A stretch of DNA of 64,000 bases from Algoriphagus kandeliae (GTDB taxonomy: Bacteria > Bacteroidota > Bacteroidia > Cytophagales > Cyclobacteriaceae). The translations under genes and the position numbers were made by a program. The notes under the pieces are model-generated. The model worked only from the letters and a program-made list of their open reading frames with translations. It had not been told where the DNA came from and ran no database searches. Positions 7,229-16,128 of this stretch are shown piece after piece (the stretch's first letter is position 1; the number at the start of each line of letters is the position of its first letter). The DNA lies in NCBI RefSeq assembly GCF_004571135.1, contig NZ_SPSB01000002.1, positions 496,001-560,000 of the forward strand, given 5' to 3'.

Positions 7229-7802
7229 TTGCTTGATTAGTTCCATTTGCTTCGTTAAGTAAAATTTTCTCAATATCGGCCCAGGTGACTCCATCAGGAA
7301 GATAGGGTTTCGCTTCCATTATCAATTCACTAGTACCTTTTTTGACTAATCCTCCAAATGCCATTTTATAGTAATAATCGAACCCTAAACTTCCTCCTGT
7401 TGGTCCATATTTTTTATCCCAATTGTAAAGTGATACTGCCATGCCTAAGATATATTGACTCATTAGAGAATGATGGGCATCATTTATGATCCCTGGATAT
7501 TTTCTACCATATTCAACAAGTAATTGATGAGTGTTCATGTCTGTGGCAGAATGATATAATGTTTGTTTTCTCAGGTAGGCATGGATCGTTTCATGAATAA
7601 TTGTTCTAGCAATACTTAAAGATGTCGCGTTTCGTAGATAATCATCACTCAAAGTTATAGTGATGATACCATTTACAATAGGAGAAGTAGATCCTCCAGC
7701 CTCTGAACCTGTATTTCCATTTCGAATCCGATAGTCAAATTGTCCACTTTGTTCAAAGAGATCCAGCATTCCTGGAAAGATATCCAAGCTGCCCAGCCCC
7801 AC
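7209..7802 (-). CDS. Toxin C-terminal domain with HExxH metallopeptidase site, lacking its N-terminal body
   Basis: 197 residues if read from the GTG at 7802. The frame is open only to about 7823, inside MITE copy 3, so the delivery and repeat part of the toxin is absent. Residues 66-76 hold the zincin motif (IARTIIHETIHAYLR, His70-Glu71-His74), and His110-His111 (DAHHSL) may supply a third ligand. The tail ends NQANGEKCN. Known polymorphic toxins of Rhs type carry zincin-like tips (the Tox-MPTase groups), and this fits that pattern. A probable immunity gene overlaps its end. Without a secretion or pre-toxin domain it is probably a silent tip that could be recombined onto a full-length toxin elsewhere. 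No signal peptide is seen. Confidence 0.68.
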   Translation of the reverse strand: MGLGSLDIFPGMLDLFEQSGQFDYRIRNGNTGSEAGGSTSPIVNGIITITLSDDYLRNATSLSIARTIIHETIHAYLRKQTLYHSATDMNTHQLLVEYGRKYPGIINDAHHSLMSQYILGMAVSLYNWDKKYGPTGGSLGFDYYYKMAFGGLVKKGTSELIMEAKPYLPDGVTWADIEKILLNEANGTNQANGEKCN

Positions 7803-8028
7803 TGGGATTAGAAAAGGATGGATTTATAAAAAGACGTTGACTAGGTGTAGTTTGTAACTACACCTCTCTATCAATACAAATTTGTAATTGGACATGGTCT
7901 AAGCGGATAGGTTTTACGGCTGGATACCAATTAAAAATTGGTTAGGATAAGAGGGTGGAATTGCAAATTCCACCCAGCCTCAACTGGAATTTCATAGCCT
8001 GTTGAAGAGATTCTACGCCCAGAGGGGG
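7797..8028. mobile_element. 232-bp MITE-like element, copy 3
   Basis: Same length, ends and hairpins as the copies at 4543 and 5509. The right end carries a one-base change (CAGAGGGG for CAGATGGG). On the minus strand its downstream edge runs straight into the toxin-tip frame, which starts within or just after the element. The other side has about 95 bases of ordinary sequence before the right hairpin repeat. Confidence 0.8.
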
Positions 8029-8122
8029 CAAAAGTGTTGTTCATAAAATTTTAGATTAGTTGGTTGATTAAAAGATAAGTCAATCTAAAACTTAATCTAT
8101 AATTGTCAAATTTTTTTTATCC

Positions 8123-8195
8123 AAAAAAGCCCAAATCTCTCGACTTGGGCCATTTTTAATTCTACATTTTTAATTTATCATTTCTTACTTTCTGC
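8123..8195. repeat. Hairpin-bearing repeat, right copy, with terminator of the GMC gene
   Basis: The GCCCAA..TTGGGC hairpin is at 8129-8150, with an A-run before it and ATTTTT after it, so it can stop transcription on both strands. The repeat continues into the last codons of the GMC oxidoreductase gene, matching 4853-4893 in the middle copy. This marks the right border of the island. Confidence 0.75.
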
Positions 8196-9893
8196 TACCG
8201 CATGGTGTGCTGCTCTCGCGGCAAAGGCCATGTAGGTTAGGGATGGATTCTGTGTAGACGTGGAAGTCATAGAGGCTCCATCTGTCACATAGACATTCGG
8301 CACGGCATGCAGCTGATGATTTGCATTGAGAAGGGAAGTCTTTGGATCCTTACCCATTCGAACGCCACCCATTTCGTGAATATCCAAACCAGGAGCCTGC
8401 TTACTGTCATTTGACCGGATATTGGTGAAGCCTGCTTTGGTAAACATCTCCGTCATCTGCTCAATGTAGTCCTTGACCATTTTTTCATCATTGTCATCGT
8501 AATCCACATTGATTTTAAGTTGAGGCATGCCCCACTCATCTTTCAAGTTCGGATCGAGCGCTACATAGTTGCTTTCCTTTGGGATGGTTTCGCCCATCAT
8601 ATGCGAACCTACCCGCCAAGGGCCATATTGATTTGGATTGAGAATGCTATTTTTCAAATCCATACCGATTCCGCTTGTATCCGTACCTGTCCATCGACTA
8701 GCAGAGAATCCAGCTGCATATCCTCGGAGAAAATCGGTCTCCTGTTTGTACACATTTCGGAATCTAGGGAAATAGCCGCTCGTTGGTCTTCCTCCTGAAG
8801 TAGTATATTCTGAATGACCCTCGTATTCTGCTGAAACTCGGGCTCTGTAGTTGTGGAAAGCCACATATTTTCCAAGCAAACCATTGTCATTGCCGAGACC
8901 ATTCGGGAATCGGCTTGAGGTAGAATTCAATAAGATTAGGTTGGAGTTTAAGGCAGCGGCATTAAGGAAAATCACATCCGCATAAAACTCCTCCATTTCT
9001 TTGGTTAGGCGGTCAATGATTCGAACGCCGGTGGCCTTTCCTTTTTCTTCATCATAAATAATCGAATGAACGATGGAATCCGGCCTAAGTGTCAAGTTGC
9101 CAGTTTTAAGTGCCCATGGAATGGTGGAGGAATTGGAACTGAAATATCCACCAAATGGACATCCACGCTGACATAGATTTCGGTTTTGACAAAGCGCTCT
9201 TCCTTGCTGAGCATAGAATTCCGCATTGCCATGAATATGTGCACATCGGGCAGAAATCATATGCCTATCATTGCCATAATGCTTTTTCAACTGCTCTGCG
9301 AAGTACTTTTCCACGACATTCAGCTCATAGCCTGGTAAAAACTCCCCATCTGGCAGGTGTGGTATTCCATCCTTATTTCCGGATACCCCTGCGAATTTTT
9401 CCACATGGCTGTACCAAGGTGCAATATCCTTGTAGCGAATCGGCCAATCGACTGCGAATCCATCTCTAGCAGGACCCTCGAAGTCAAAATCAGACCAGCG
9501 CTGTACCTGTCTTGCCCAAAGCAGGGATTTTCCCCCGACCTGATAGCCCCGAATCCAGTCAAAAGGCTTTTCCTGCACATAGGGATGCTCCGTGTCTTTT
9601 ACGAAAAAATGCATGGCATCTTCCCGAAAAGCATAGCAACGGCTCACTACTGGATTTTCCTGTTTGATTCTCTCCGGAATCTGCCCCCGATGTGGAAATT
9701 CATAAGGAAGCATGTTTGTCGTAGGATAATCTTTAATATGCTCCACATTACGGCCACGCTCCAGCATGAGGGTTTTGACACCCAAGTCACAGAGTTCTTT
9801 GGCAGCCCAGCCACCGCTGATTCCAGAACCGATCACGATGGCCTGATAAGTTCGCTCTTGTTTGCTTCGAATATTGAGATTAGCCATTGACAC
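8178..9893 (-). CDS. GMC-family FAD-dependent oxidoreductase (gluconate/sugar dehydrogenase-like large subunit)
   Basis: 571 residues. FAD-binding Rossmann site GSGISGGWAA at 22-31, the GMC block RGYQVGGKSLLWARQ near 115-129, and the C-terminal active-site region with HEMGGVRMG and TDGASM..NPSLTYMAFAARAAHH. A cysteine set (RALCQNRNLCQRGCPFGG, ~232-249) resembles the cysteine motif of bacterial FAD-dependent glucose dehydrogenases that holds an iron-sulfur cluster. Predicted to oxidise a sugar or polyol. The small-subunit gene lies just upstream and overlaps by 14 bases, so the two form one complex. No cytochrome c subunit is present here. Substrate unknown. Confidence 0.88.
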   Translation of the reverse strand: MSMANLNIRSKQERTYQAIVIGSGISGGWAAKELCDLGVKTLMLERGRNVEHIKDYPTTNMLPYEFPHRGQIPERIKQENPVVSRCYAFREDAMHFFVKDTEHPYVQEKPFDWIRGYQVGGKSLLWARQVQRWSDFDFEGPARDGFAVDWPIRYKDIAPWYSHVEKFAGVSGNKDGIPHLPDGEFLPGYELNVVEKYFAEQLKKHYGNDRHMISARCAHIHGNAEFYAQQGRALCQNRNLCQRGCPFGGYFSSNSSTIPWALKTGNLTLRPDSIVHSIIYDEEKGKATGVRIIDRLTKEMEEFYADVIFLNAAALNSNLILLNSTSSRFPNGLGNDNGLLGKYVAFHNYRARVSAEYEGHSEYTTSGGRPTSGYFPRFRNVYKQETDFLRGYAAGFSASRWTGTDTSGIGMDLKNSILNPNQYGPWRVGSHMMGETIPKESNYVALDPNLKDEWGMPQLKINVDYDDNDEKMVKDYIEQMTEMFTKAGFTNIRSNDSKQAPGLDIHEMGGVRMGKDPKTSLLNANHQLHAVPNVYVTDGASMTSTSTQNPSLTYMAFAARAAHHAVAESKK

Positions 9894-10452
9894 GAGGTTT
9901 TTGAAGGTCAGAAATCAATACAGCACCATTGTATTCTCCTGGGATAAGGGAATAAGGCACCACTTCGGTTTGGATGTACTCAGAGGCCATGTAGCCTTGT
10001 ATGGTGAAGCGCTTGGCGGAATTCACAAAATAGGAGATGTTGCCATTTCTTTTACCAGCTTCTGTTTCATCTCCTTCCAATTTGGCAGCATTCAAAATAA
10101 GTTGTTCCCGCTCTTTGGTGCTTAGGGCATCGAATTTTTTACCGCTTTGCTCCTGTACAAAATCCGGAAAAGCATTTAGCCCTGCGGAGAATTTTTCCTG
10201 ATTTTCGGAGGTAAAGCAGTCATTCACCATCACCAAGATGAAATCATGAACCTCTAGGTCTAAGGCTCCTTTTATTTCTCCGGCAGGAATTATGGTGTCT
10301 GAAATAGCTCCCAAAAGTGCTTTTTGGGAAGAGGTGATTTTTAGATTGTCGTAGGCGGCTAGAATATCTTCTTGGCTGAAATCACAGGAAGGAATCAGGG
10401 CAAGTCCTCCGGAAATCAGAGCAATATGCCGCAAAGCATGTCTTCTGTTCAT
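9880..10452 (-). CDS. Gluconate 2-dehydrogenase subunit 3-family protein
   Basis: 190 residues. Begins MNRRHALRHIALISGG, a twin-arginine-like signal, followed by IPSC. The conserved core SSQKALLGAISDTIIPAGEIKGALDLEVHDFI is typical of the small (gamma) subunit that partners GMC-type dehydrogenases and helps their maturation or export. The stop codon overlaps the start of the GMC subunit, indicating translational coupling. Probably carried across the membrane with the folded FAD subunit. Confidence 0.88.
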   Translation of the reverse strand: MNRRHALRHIALISGGLALIPSCDFSQEDILAAYDNLKITSSQKALLGAISDTIIPAGEIKGALDLEVHDFILVMVNDCFTSENQEKFSAGLNAFPDFVQEQSGKKFDALSTKEREQLILNAAKLEGDETEAGKRNGNISYFVNSAKRFTIQGYMASEYIQTEVVPYSLIPGEYNGAVLISDLQKPRVNG

Positions 10453-10542
10453 TAGGTATTGGGTTTAAAGCAATCGTTTTAAAAAGTAGGGATTTTTCAA
10501 GCAAAATCCCAGATCATCACCATTACTGGCAGAATTCATTTT

Positions 10543-12573
10543 TTATCGGGTCAAAACACCTAACTCCCCAACCGTAGCCGAGTTGCCATCGGCTGTCTTC
10601 AAAGCCTGGAGTTTGATAAACTTGGCTTCTGTTGGATCAAATCGGATAAACTGTTCGATAGGGCTATTGACTACATTTGAAAATTCACCGCTGCTGATTT
10701 TCTTCCAATTTTTTCCATCCAAACTTACCCAAAAGGCATATTCGGTGATATGACCACTTGGGTAGCGGGCTTGCATGGGTAGATAGGTGAACCCTTCAAT
10801 CGTTAATTTTTCTCCTAAATTGACGATTAGCTCATTGTCAGAACTTGTAAAATAAGTGGCTTGGTTTTCATCAATGGCTCGCTCTCCGGAACTTTCCCAT
10901 TTGGCTTTGGCTACTTCCAAATCCTTCCGTGAAATCTCACTTTTTTGTCCGGAATTAGGATCAGCAGAAAGGACTTGAAGGGTAGCGGCCTTTTCCACGG
11001 GGAAGGGCTCCTGATAGGTTTGGCTAGGTTCAGAACCATCCAATGAATACCGAATTTCCAAGCCTTCGTCCGGTGACACCAAAGTCACCAAACCGGATTT
11101 TTCCCGCTTGATTTCTGGTGCCAATAGTAATTTGGGAGCAGAATAGACACCCAGCTCTGAGATTATGGGAATGTCTTTCCCATCCTCGAAACGAATTCGG
11201 ATTTTTTGAGCGTTTACATCGGGAAATCGCAAAATCCGCTTGTAACCGATGGTTGTTCCCGAGGCGATTTTTTCCCAGGATCCATCCTTTTCAACTTCCA
11301 AAGAGAAGCTTTTTACTCGCTGACCTAGCGGAGTAAATTCCTGCAAGAGCAGTCGATTAAAGCTGATTTCTTTACCAAAGTCTAAATCCAGTAGCGACTC
11401 GATTTGTCCATCTGGGACGGTCCAATAGGTATTGTAATCCCCATCGATGGCTAATTCTGCCTCATAGCCTTTTCCACGTTCCAAGCTTGCTGAAATTTCA
11501 GCATCTTGAGCAAGATTTGTTTCAAAATCTTCCCGGACTTTAGCAGCGAATTGAAGGATGGCTTTTTCATCATTTTCATGGATCAGCCCTCGAGTATCTA
11601 CCGGAAAGTTGATCAATAGGGAAGAGTTCCTACCTATGCTTTTGTAGAAAATCTCCATCAATTGGGGTAGGGTCTTCACTTTATGATCTTCATAGGCATG
11701 ATAATACCAACCCGGCCGAATACTGACATCGGACTCGGCAGGAACCCAATGCGTTCCATTTTCCTGACCCGTGGCCCATTTATCAGAATACTCGGGCATT
11801 CCTGCATAGACGGAGTCTCGCATCAGGTTGGACCAGGTGCTTTCGTAAGCGAATCCATGTTCATTACCCACCCAACGCACATCTGGTCCAGCGTCACTAA
11901 AGAGCATGGCTCCTGGCTGCAGGTCGCGAACCAATTGATGGGTAGTAGGCCAGTCATAGTAGGTAAGTTTATCAACTTTACGCTCCTCATTCGCGCCGCC
12001 GTACCAGCCTGTACCCCCATTGGCTCCATCAAACCAGACCTCGAAAATATCCCCGTAATTCGTCAGTAATTCGGTCAGCTGATTCCGCATGTAGGTAATG
12101 TATTCGGGCTTGCCGTAATCGGGGTGATTTCGATCCCAAGGAGAATAATAGATGCCAACTTTTAATCCGTATTCTCGACAGGCATCCGCAAACTCCCGGA
12201 TCAAATCTCCTTTTCCATCTCGCCAAGGGCTATTTTTCACGGAGTGCTCGGTGTAGGCCGATGGCCAAAGGCAAAATCCATCGTGATGCTTGGCGGTAAT
12301 GATTAGCCCTTTCATTCCAGCTTCGGAGGCGATTCTAGCCCACTGCCGAGCATCAAGAGCAGTGGGATTAAATTGCTCCGGTTTTTCATCTCCAAATCCC
12401 CATTCCCGATCGGAAAAGGTATTCATATTGAAATGGATGAATCCATAAAATTCCAATTCCTGCCAGGCGATCTGTCGCTCATCCGGAATTGGAGAGACAG
12501 GGTTTGGTGGTGCAGCTTTTTCTTGGCAAAAAGTAAATAGGAGAAGGACAAGAGGAAGCAGTTGTTTTTTCAT
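10543..12573 (-). CDS. GH29 alpha-L-fucosidase with C-terminal discoidin-type modules
   Basis: 676 residues with an N-terminal export signal (MKKQLLPLVLLLFTFC, perhaps a relaxed lipobox with Cys16). The GH29 barrel spans ~30-350: HHDGFCLWPS at 96-105 and the catalytic loop GDIFEVWFDGANGG, where Asp182 is the predicted nucleophile. The C-terminus has two F5/8 type C (CBM32-like) modules around 355-475 and 555-675, with a chitobiase-like FN3/CHB_HEX segment between them (GLEIRYSLDGSEPS). Releases terminal L-fucose from glycans, probably in the periplasm or on the surface. The layout suggests subfamily B, specific for branched linkages (inference). Transcribed in the same direction as the GMC pair; divergent from the TonB receptor. 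Confidence 0.92.
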   Translation of the reverse strand: MKKQLLPLVLLLFTFCQEKAAPPNPVSPIPDERQIAWQELEFYGFIHFNMNTFSDREWGFGDEKPEQFNPTALDARQWARIASEAGMKGLIITAKHHDGFCLWPSAYTEHSVKNSPWRDGKGDLIREFADACREYGLKVGIYYSPWDRNHPDYGKPEYITYMRNQLTELLTNYGDIFEVWFDGANGGTGWYGGANEERKVDKLTYYDWPTTHQLVRDLQPGAMLFSDAGPDVRWVGNEHGFAYESTWSNLMRDSVYAGMPEYSDKWATGQENGTHWVPAESDVSIRPGWYYHAYEDHKVKTLPQLMEIFYKSIGRNSSLLINFPVDTRGLIHENDEKAILQFAAKVREDFETNLAQDAEISASLERGKGYEAELAIDGDYNTYWTVPDGQIESLLDLDFGKEISFNRLLLQEFTPLGQRVKSFSLEVEKDGSWEKIASGTTIGYKRILRFPDVNAQKIRIRFEDGKDIPIISELGVYSAPKLLLAPEIKREKSGLVTLVSPDEGLEIRYSLDGSEPSQTYQEPFPVEKAATLQVLSADPNSGQKSEISRKDLEVAKAKWESSGERAIDENQATYFTSSDNELIVNLGEKLTIEGFTYLPMQARYPSGHITEYAFWVSLDGKNWKKISSGEFSNVVNSPIEQFIRFDPTEAKFIKLQALKTADGNSATVGELGVLTR

Positions 12574-12704
12574 GGTCTGGATTTAAGGAAGCATTCTAAG
12601 AAATTTCGAAGGATTTGGAAAGGAAAAGCAGAATTCAAACGGGCTTTTCTGCCATTTGGCAAATTCATGAAACTAATGCTATTCATTCCTTGTATTTTCA
12701 GGGT

Positions 12705-14948
12705 ATGAAAAAATTGCTACCTCTTCTGTTGGTTTTTGTTTCATGGTCAGCCTGGGCTCAAGTTACGCTTACCGTCCGGGATGGATTGACATTTAGTCCG
12801 CTTTCGGAGGTTTTGGTTCGTTTGGAGTCCGGCGATGAATTTCGAACGGATCGACTGGGCCAGGTTACTTTGGATCAATCGACTCCACTAGAGGTCACAC
12901 TTTTTAAGGAAGGCTATGAATCATTTTCGGGAAGCATCACAGTAAATGAAAAAAATATTTTCCTATTTCCCCTTAGCATTTCACTTTCGGGGGTCACTGT
13001 AAGTGCTTTCGAAACCGAGCGTCCACTTTTGGAGCAATCAGCCTCGATAAGTCTGGTCGGGGAGTCGGATTTCTTTCGATTCAATGAAACCTCAATTGTC
13101 AACGCCTTCAATACCAAGCCTGGAGTACGGATAGAAGAAAGAGCCCCGGCCAGCTACCGAGTATCTATTCGGGGAAGTTCGCTTCGAGCTCCTTTTGGGG
13201 TTCGGAATGTGAAAGTCTATTGGACTGAAGTGCCAATCACTGCACCCGATGGAACGACAGCTTTGAATCTCTTGGACTTAAGTAATATTCGGACAGCCGA
13301 AGTGATTAAAGGTCCTTCGGGTAGCATCTATGGAGCTGGAAATGGAGGGGTGATCAATCTGCAAAGTCCAGCAAACCCTCAAACAGGATTAATCACTTCA
13401 GAATGGCTTTCCGGTTCATTTGGACTAAATAAAGGCCGATTTGCTATAGCCCAACCGATCGGTAATGGTGGCCTGGAAGTTTCTATAGTGAACCAGGAAA
13501 GCGAAGGCTATCGGGAGCATTCGGCAGTGGATCGGACAGTCTTTCAAGCAGGGGGATTTTTCCCGATCAATGAAAAACAAGAAATTCGAACTCAGCTGCT
13601 AATTTCGGATTTGGATTACCAGATTCCAGGGGCCCTTAATGCCGATCAACTGGCAGAAAATCCAAAGCAAGCTCGTCCCGGTTCGGTAGCCCAAAACAGC
13701 TCCATTTCTCAACAGTCCGTTTTAGCCACCTTTGGTCATAGTTACCATTTCTCTGAAAAGGCTGAAAACAACACCACCCTCTATTTGAATACCAATGATT
13801 TTGAGAATCCTTTCATTTTGGATTACAAAAAGGAATTGGGTTTTGGCTATGGAGGAAGAACTCGTTTTATCTTCGATTGGGATTTGGCAGGGAAGCCTTT
13901 TCGGCTAATTGCGGGAGCTGAGTATCAGCAAAGCTTGACTGATGCACAGAATTTTGGTAATCGGGATGGAGTGGCGGATACCATTCGATTTGCGGATAAG
14001 TTGAAAGCAACGCAGGGATTTTTATTTCAGCAAGCTGAATGGGAATTGACTGAAAAATTCCTGTTGACACTAGGACTCAGTCAAAACTTCTCTTCCTTTG
14101 AAATTGACAGGCAGATTGATGCCAGTGGAGGAGCTACTGGATTACAGAAGCGGACTTTTGATCCTATTTTGGTTCCCCGATTAGCGATGAGCTACAGTTT
14201 GAATGAGTTTTCTGCTCTGAGAGCTTCCATCAGCAGCGGCTTCTCTCCGCCTACGATTGATGAAGTTCGGACCAATGAGGGAAGTTTGAACTTGGATTTG
14301 GAAGCTGAAAAAGGCACTAATTTCGAAGTCGGATACCGATTGGGGAAAGATCGCTTGAATCTGGACTGGACGGCTTTTTATTTTAGATTAAATGAAACTA
14401 TCACCACCTATACGAATGAACAAGGGGTGGTGCTTTTCCGAAATGCTGGATCCACTGACCAGAAAGGAATCGAAGCAGCTATTGATTATCAAATTTTGCA
14501 GCAAAGAAATGCTAGCTTCGTTCGGGGAATCAAATGGGGATCAGCGTTTACAGGGCACTATTTCAAATTCAAGGATTATCAAAAAAGGGAAACTGATTAC
14601 TCTGGTAACCAATTGACTGGAGTTGCTCCGAATACCTTGGTCAGTACTTTGGATTTTCGCTTTTCAGGAAATGTTTACCTGAATTTAACCCATCAATTTA
14701 CCGATGAGATTCCTCTGAATGATGCGAACACGGTTTATCAGGATGCCTTTCACCTGATGAATTTGCGCATGGGATTCATCGAGCCGATTTCCAAAAAGGT
14801 TGATTTGGAAATCTATTTCGGGGTGGAAAATTTGTTGGATGAACTTTACTCCTTGGGGAATGATCTGAATCCATTTGGAGGGCGTTACTATCAGCCTGCC
14901 CCTGAGCGGAATTTTTATTTTGGTGCCAAAGTCAACTTCCGATATTAA
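12705..14948 (+). CDS. TonB-dependent outer-membrane receptor, siderophore-type
   Basis: 747 residues from the ATG at 12705, which opens with a signal peptide (MKKLLPLLLVFVSWSAWAQ). An earlier in-frame ATG at 12615 would prepend 30 unrelated residues. After a short carboxypeptidase-regulatory-like domain (~20-95) comes the plug (SIVNAFNTKPGVRIEERAP.. RVSIRGSSLRAPFGVRN.. VIKGPSGSIYGAGNGGVINL) and then a 22-strand barrel ending in NFRY, as expected for outer-membrane insertion. The plug and C-terminal features (ENLLDELYSLGNDLNPFGGRYY) resemble FecA/FhuA-like receptors, so an iron chelate is the likely ligand (inference). No partner SusD gene. Confidence 0.9.
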   Translation: MKKLLPLLLVFVSWSAWAQVTLTVRDGLTFSPLSEVLVRLESGDEFRTDRLGQVTLDQSTPLEVTLFKEGYESFSGSITVNEKNIFLFPLSISLSGVTVSAFETERPLLEQSASISLVGESDFFRFNETSIVNAFNTKPGVRIEERAPASYRVSIRGSSLRAPFGVRNVKVYWTEVPITAPDGTTALNLLDLSNIRTAEVIKGPSGSIYGAGNGGVINLQSPANPQTGLITSEWLSGSFGLNKGRFAIAQPIGNGGLEVSIVNQESEGYREHSAVDRTVFQAGGFFPINEKQEIRTQLLISDLDYQIPGALNADQLAENPKQARPGSVAQNSSISQQSVLATFGHSYHFSEKAENNTTLYLNTNDFENPFILDYKKELGFGYGGRTRFIFDWDLAGKPFRLIAGAEYQQSLTDAQNFGNRDGVADTIRFADKLKATQGFLFQQAEWELTEKFLLTLGLSQNFSSFEIDRQIDASGGATGLQKRTFDPILVPRLAMSYSLNEFSALRASISSGFSPPTIDEVRTNEGSLNLDLEAEKGTNFEVGYRLGKDRLNLDWTAFYFRLNETITTYTNEQGVVLFRNAGSTDQKGIEAAIDYQILQQRNASFVRGIKWGSAFTGHYFKFKDYQKRETDYSGNQLTGVAPNTLVSTLDFRFSGNVYLNLTHQFTDEIPLNDANTVYQDAFHLMNLRMGFIEPISKKVDLEIYFGVENLLDELYSLGNDLNPFGGRYYQPAPERNFYFGAKVNFRY

Positions 14949-15265
14949 ATAGAGATCAATAATCCTTCTTCTGTTAATTGAGCAGGGTAGATGGGTAAAT
15001 CTGGGCAAAGCCCTGCTTTCACCTGTCCTGTCTTCAGCTCAAAGCGATATTCATGTAAAGGACAGATGATTTCTCCGCTTCCATTGATTCGACCTTGAAG
15101 GAGGGAAGCACCTCGATGGGGACAGGAAGGATCAAAAGCAAAAAATTCCTCCTCAATTCGGATTACTCCTATTTCCTTTTCCCCTAAGCGAACGCGTTTG
15201 ATAGTCAGATTTGGGAAGAGTGAAAGAGCTGAATCACGAGAAGAACCGAGTTGATAGTTTTTCAT
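14945..15265 (-). CDS. Small Rieske-type [2Fe-2S] protein
   Basis: 106 residues from the ATG at 15265. The Rieske cluster motif is complete: CPHRG followed by CPLHEYRF, giving C-x-H and C-x2-H ligands. It belongs to the soluble ferredoxin-like Rieske family (NirD or biphenyl-dioxygenase-ferredoxin type) and should carry electrons in the cytoplasm. The stop codon overlaps that of the TonB receptor by four bases, convergently. No oxygenase or reductase neighbour shows what it serves. Confidence 0.88.
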   Translation of the reverse strand: MKNYQLGSSRDSALSLFPNLTIKRVRLGEKEIGVIRIEEEFFAFDPSCPHRGASLLQGRINGSGEIICPLHEYRFELKTGQVKAGLCPDLPIYPAQLTEEGLLISI

Positions 15266-15367
15266 ACTTGAGTTTATACAAAATTGAAAGAATTCCAACC
15301 GCTGAAAAGAAAAGGTTGGAATTCCAGTGTTTGTTTTGGTAATTTTCTACAAACAGAGATAAAAATC

Positions 15368-16114
15368 ATGAGAAAATACCTTTTAATCGCTTTGACAATG
15401 CTCTTTGGCTGGGCAAATGCTCAGTCCATAGAGGGATCTTGGAAAATGACCCATCAAGATGGTCAGCCTGTGGAAGATGTGGAATACATCAAAATTTATC
15501 AGGACGGATATTTCGCTTTTGGAGCTAAGCAGGTGGCCGACAATCATTTCGTAGGTGCCGGAGGAGGGCCTTTTGAATTAAATGGGAATGATTACACTGA
15601 AACTTTGGATTTTTTCACCTTGGATCCATTTCAGGTAGGAACTGTCAATAAATATACCTTGGATTGGGTAGATGGAAAGATGGTAATATCCAGCGAGATC
15701 AATGGTAAAATGCTGGTTGAAATCTGGGAAAGGGTTTCTGATGAGAAGGATGATTTGACCGGAAATTGGGTGATCACAGGAAGAAAGCGGGATGATGAAA
15801 TCCGTCGATCAACTCCTGGCGCTAGAAGAACGATCAAAATCCTATCAGGAGGAAGATTTCAATGGGTGGCTTTTAATTCCGAAACTAAAGAGTTTAGTGG
15901 CTCGGGTGGAGGAACCTATACAGCTGTTGATGGAAAGTACACAGAGAATATTACTTTCTTCTCCCGAGATGATTCCCGAGTAGGAGCTAGTTTGAGCTTC
16001 AATTATGAGGTGATCGATGGAGAGTGGCATCATAGCGGATTAAGCTCAACCGGAAATCCGATCTATGAGATTTGGACTCCGTATGCAATCGGATATCCAG
16101 GGGCGAAGAAGTAA
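15368..16114 (+). CDS. Secreted protein with two tandem lipocalin-like domains
   Basis: 248 residues from the ATG at 15368, chosen for the signal peptide MRKYLLIALTMLFGWANAQ. Two repeats of about 105 residues follow (IEGSWKM... EIWERV and LTGNWVI... EIWTPY). Each starts with the G-x-W signature, has a GGGPFELNG/GGGTYTAVDG turn, then a YTETLDFF/YTENITFF strand. This is typical of Bacteroidota lipocalin-like secreted proteins of unknown ligand. The second repeat carries an Arg-rich insertion. Stands alone. Confidence 0.75.
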   Translation: MRKYLLIALTMLFGWANAQSIEGSWKMTHQDGQPVEDVEYIKIYQDGYFAFGAKQVADNHFVGAGGGPFELNGNDYTETLDFFTLDPFQVGTVNKYTLDWVDGKMVISSEINGKMLVEIWERVSDEKDDLTGNWVITGRKRDDEIRRSTPGARRTIKILSGGRFQWVAFNSETKEFSGSGGGTYTAVDGKYTENITFFSRDDSRVGASLSFNYEVIDGEWHHSGLSSTGNPIYEIWTPYAIGYPGAKK

Positions 16115-16128
16115 AAAATCTAGGGTTT

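Noticed and set aside
4543..8028. The 232-bp repeats as CRISPR repeats or an IS element
   Set aside because: Too long and too few for CRISPR, and with no transposase frame inside; MITE-like is the better description.
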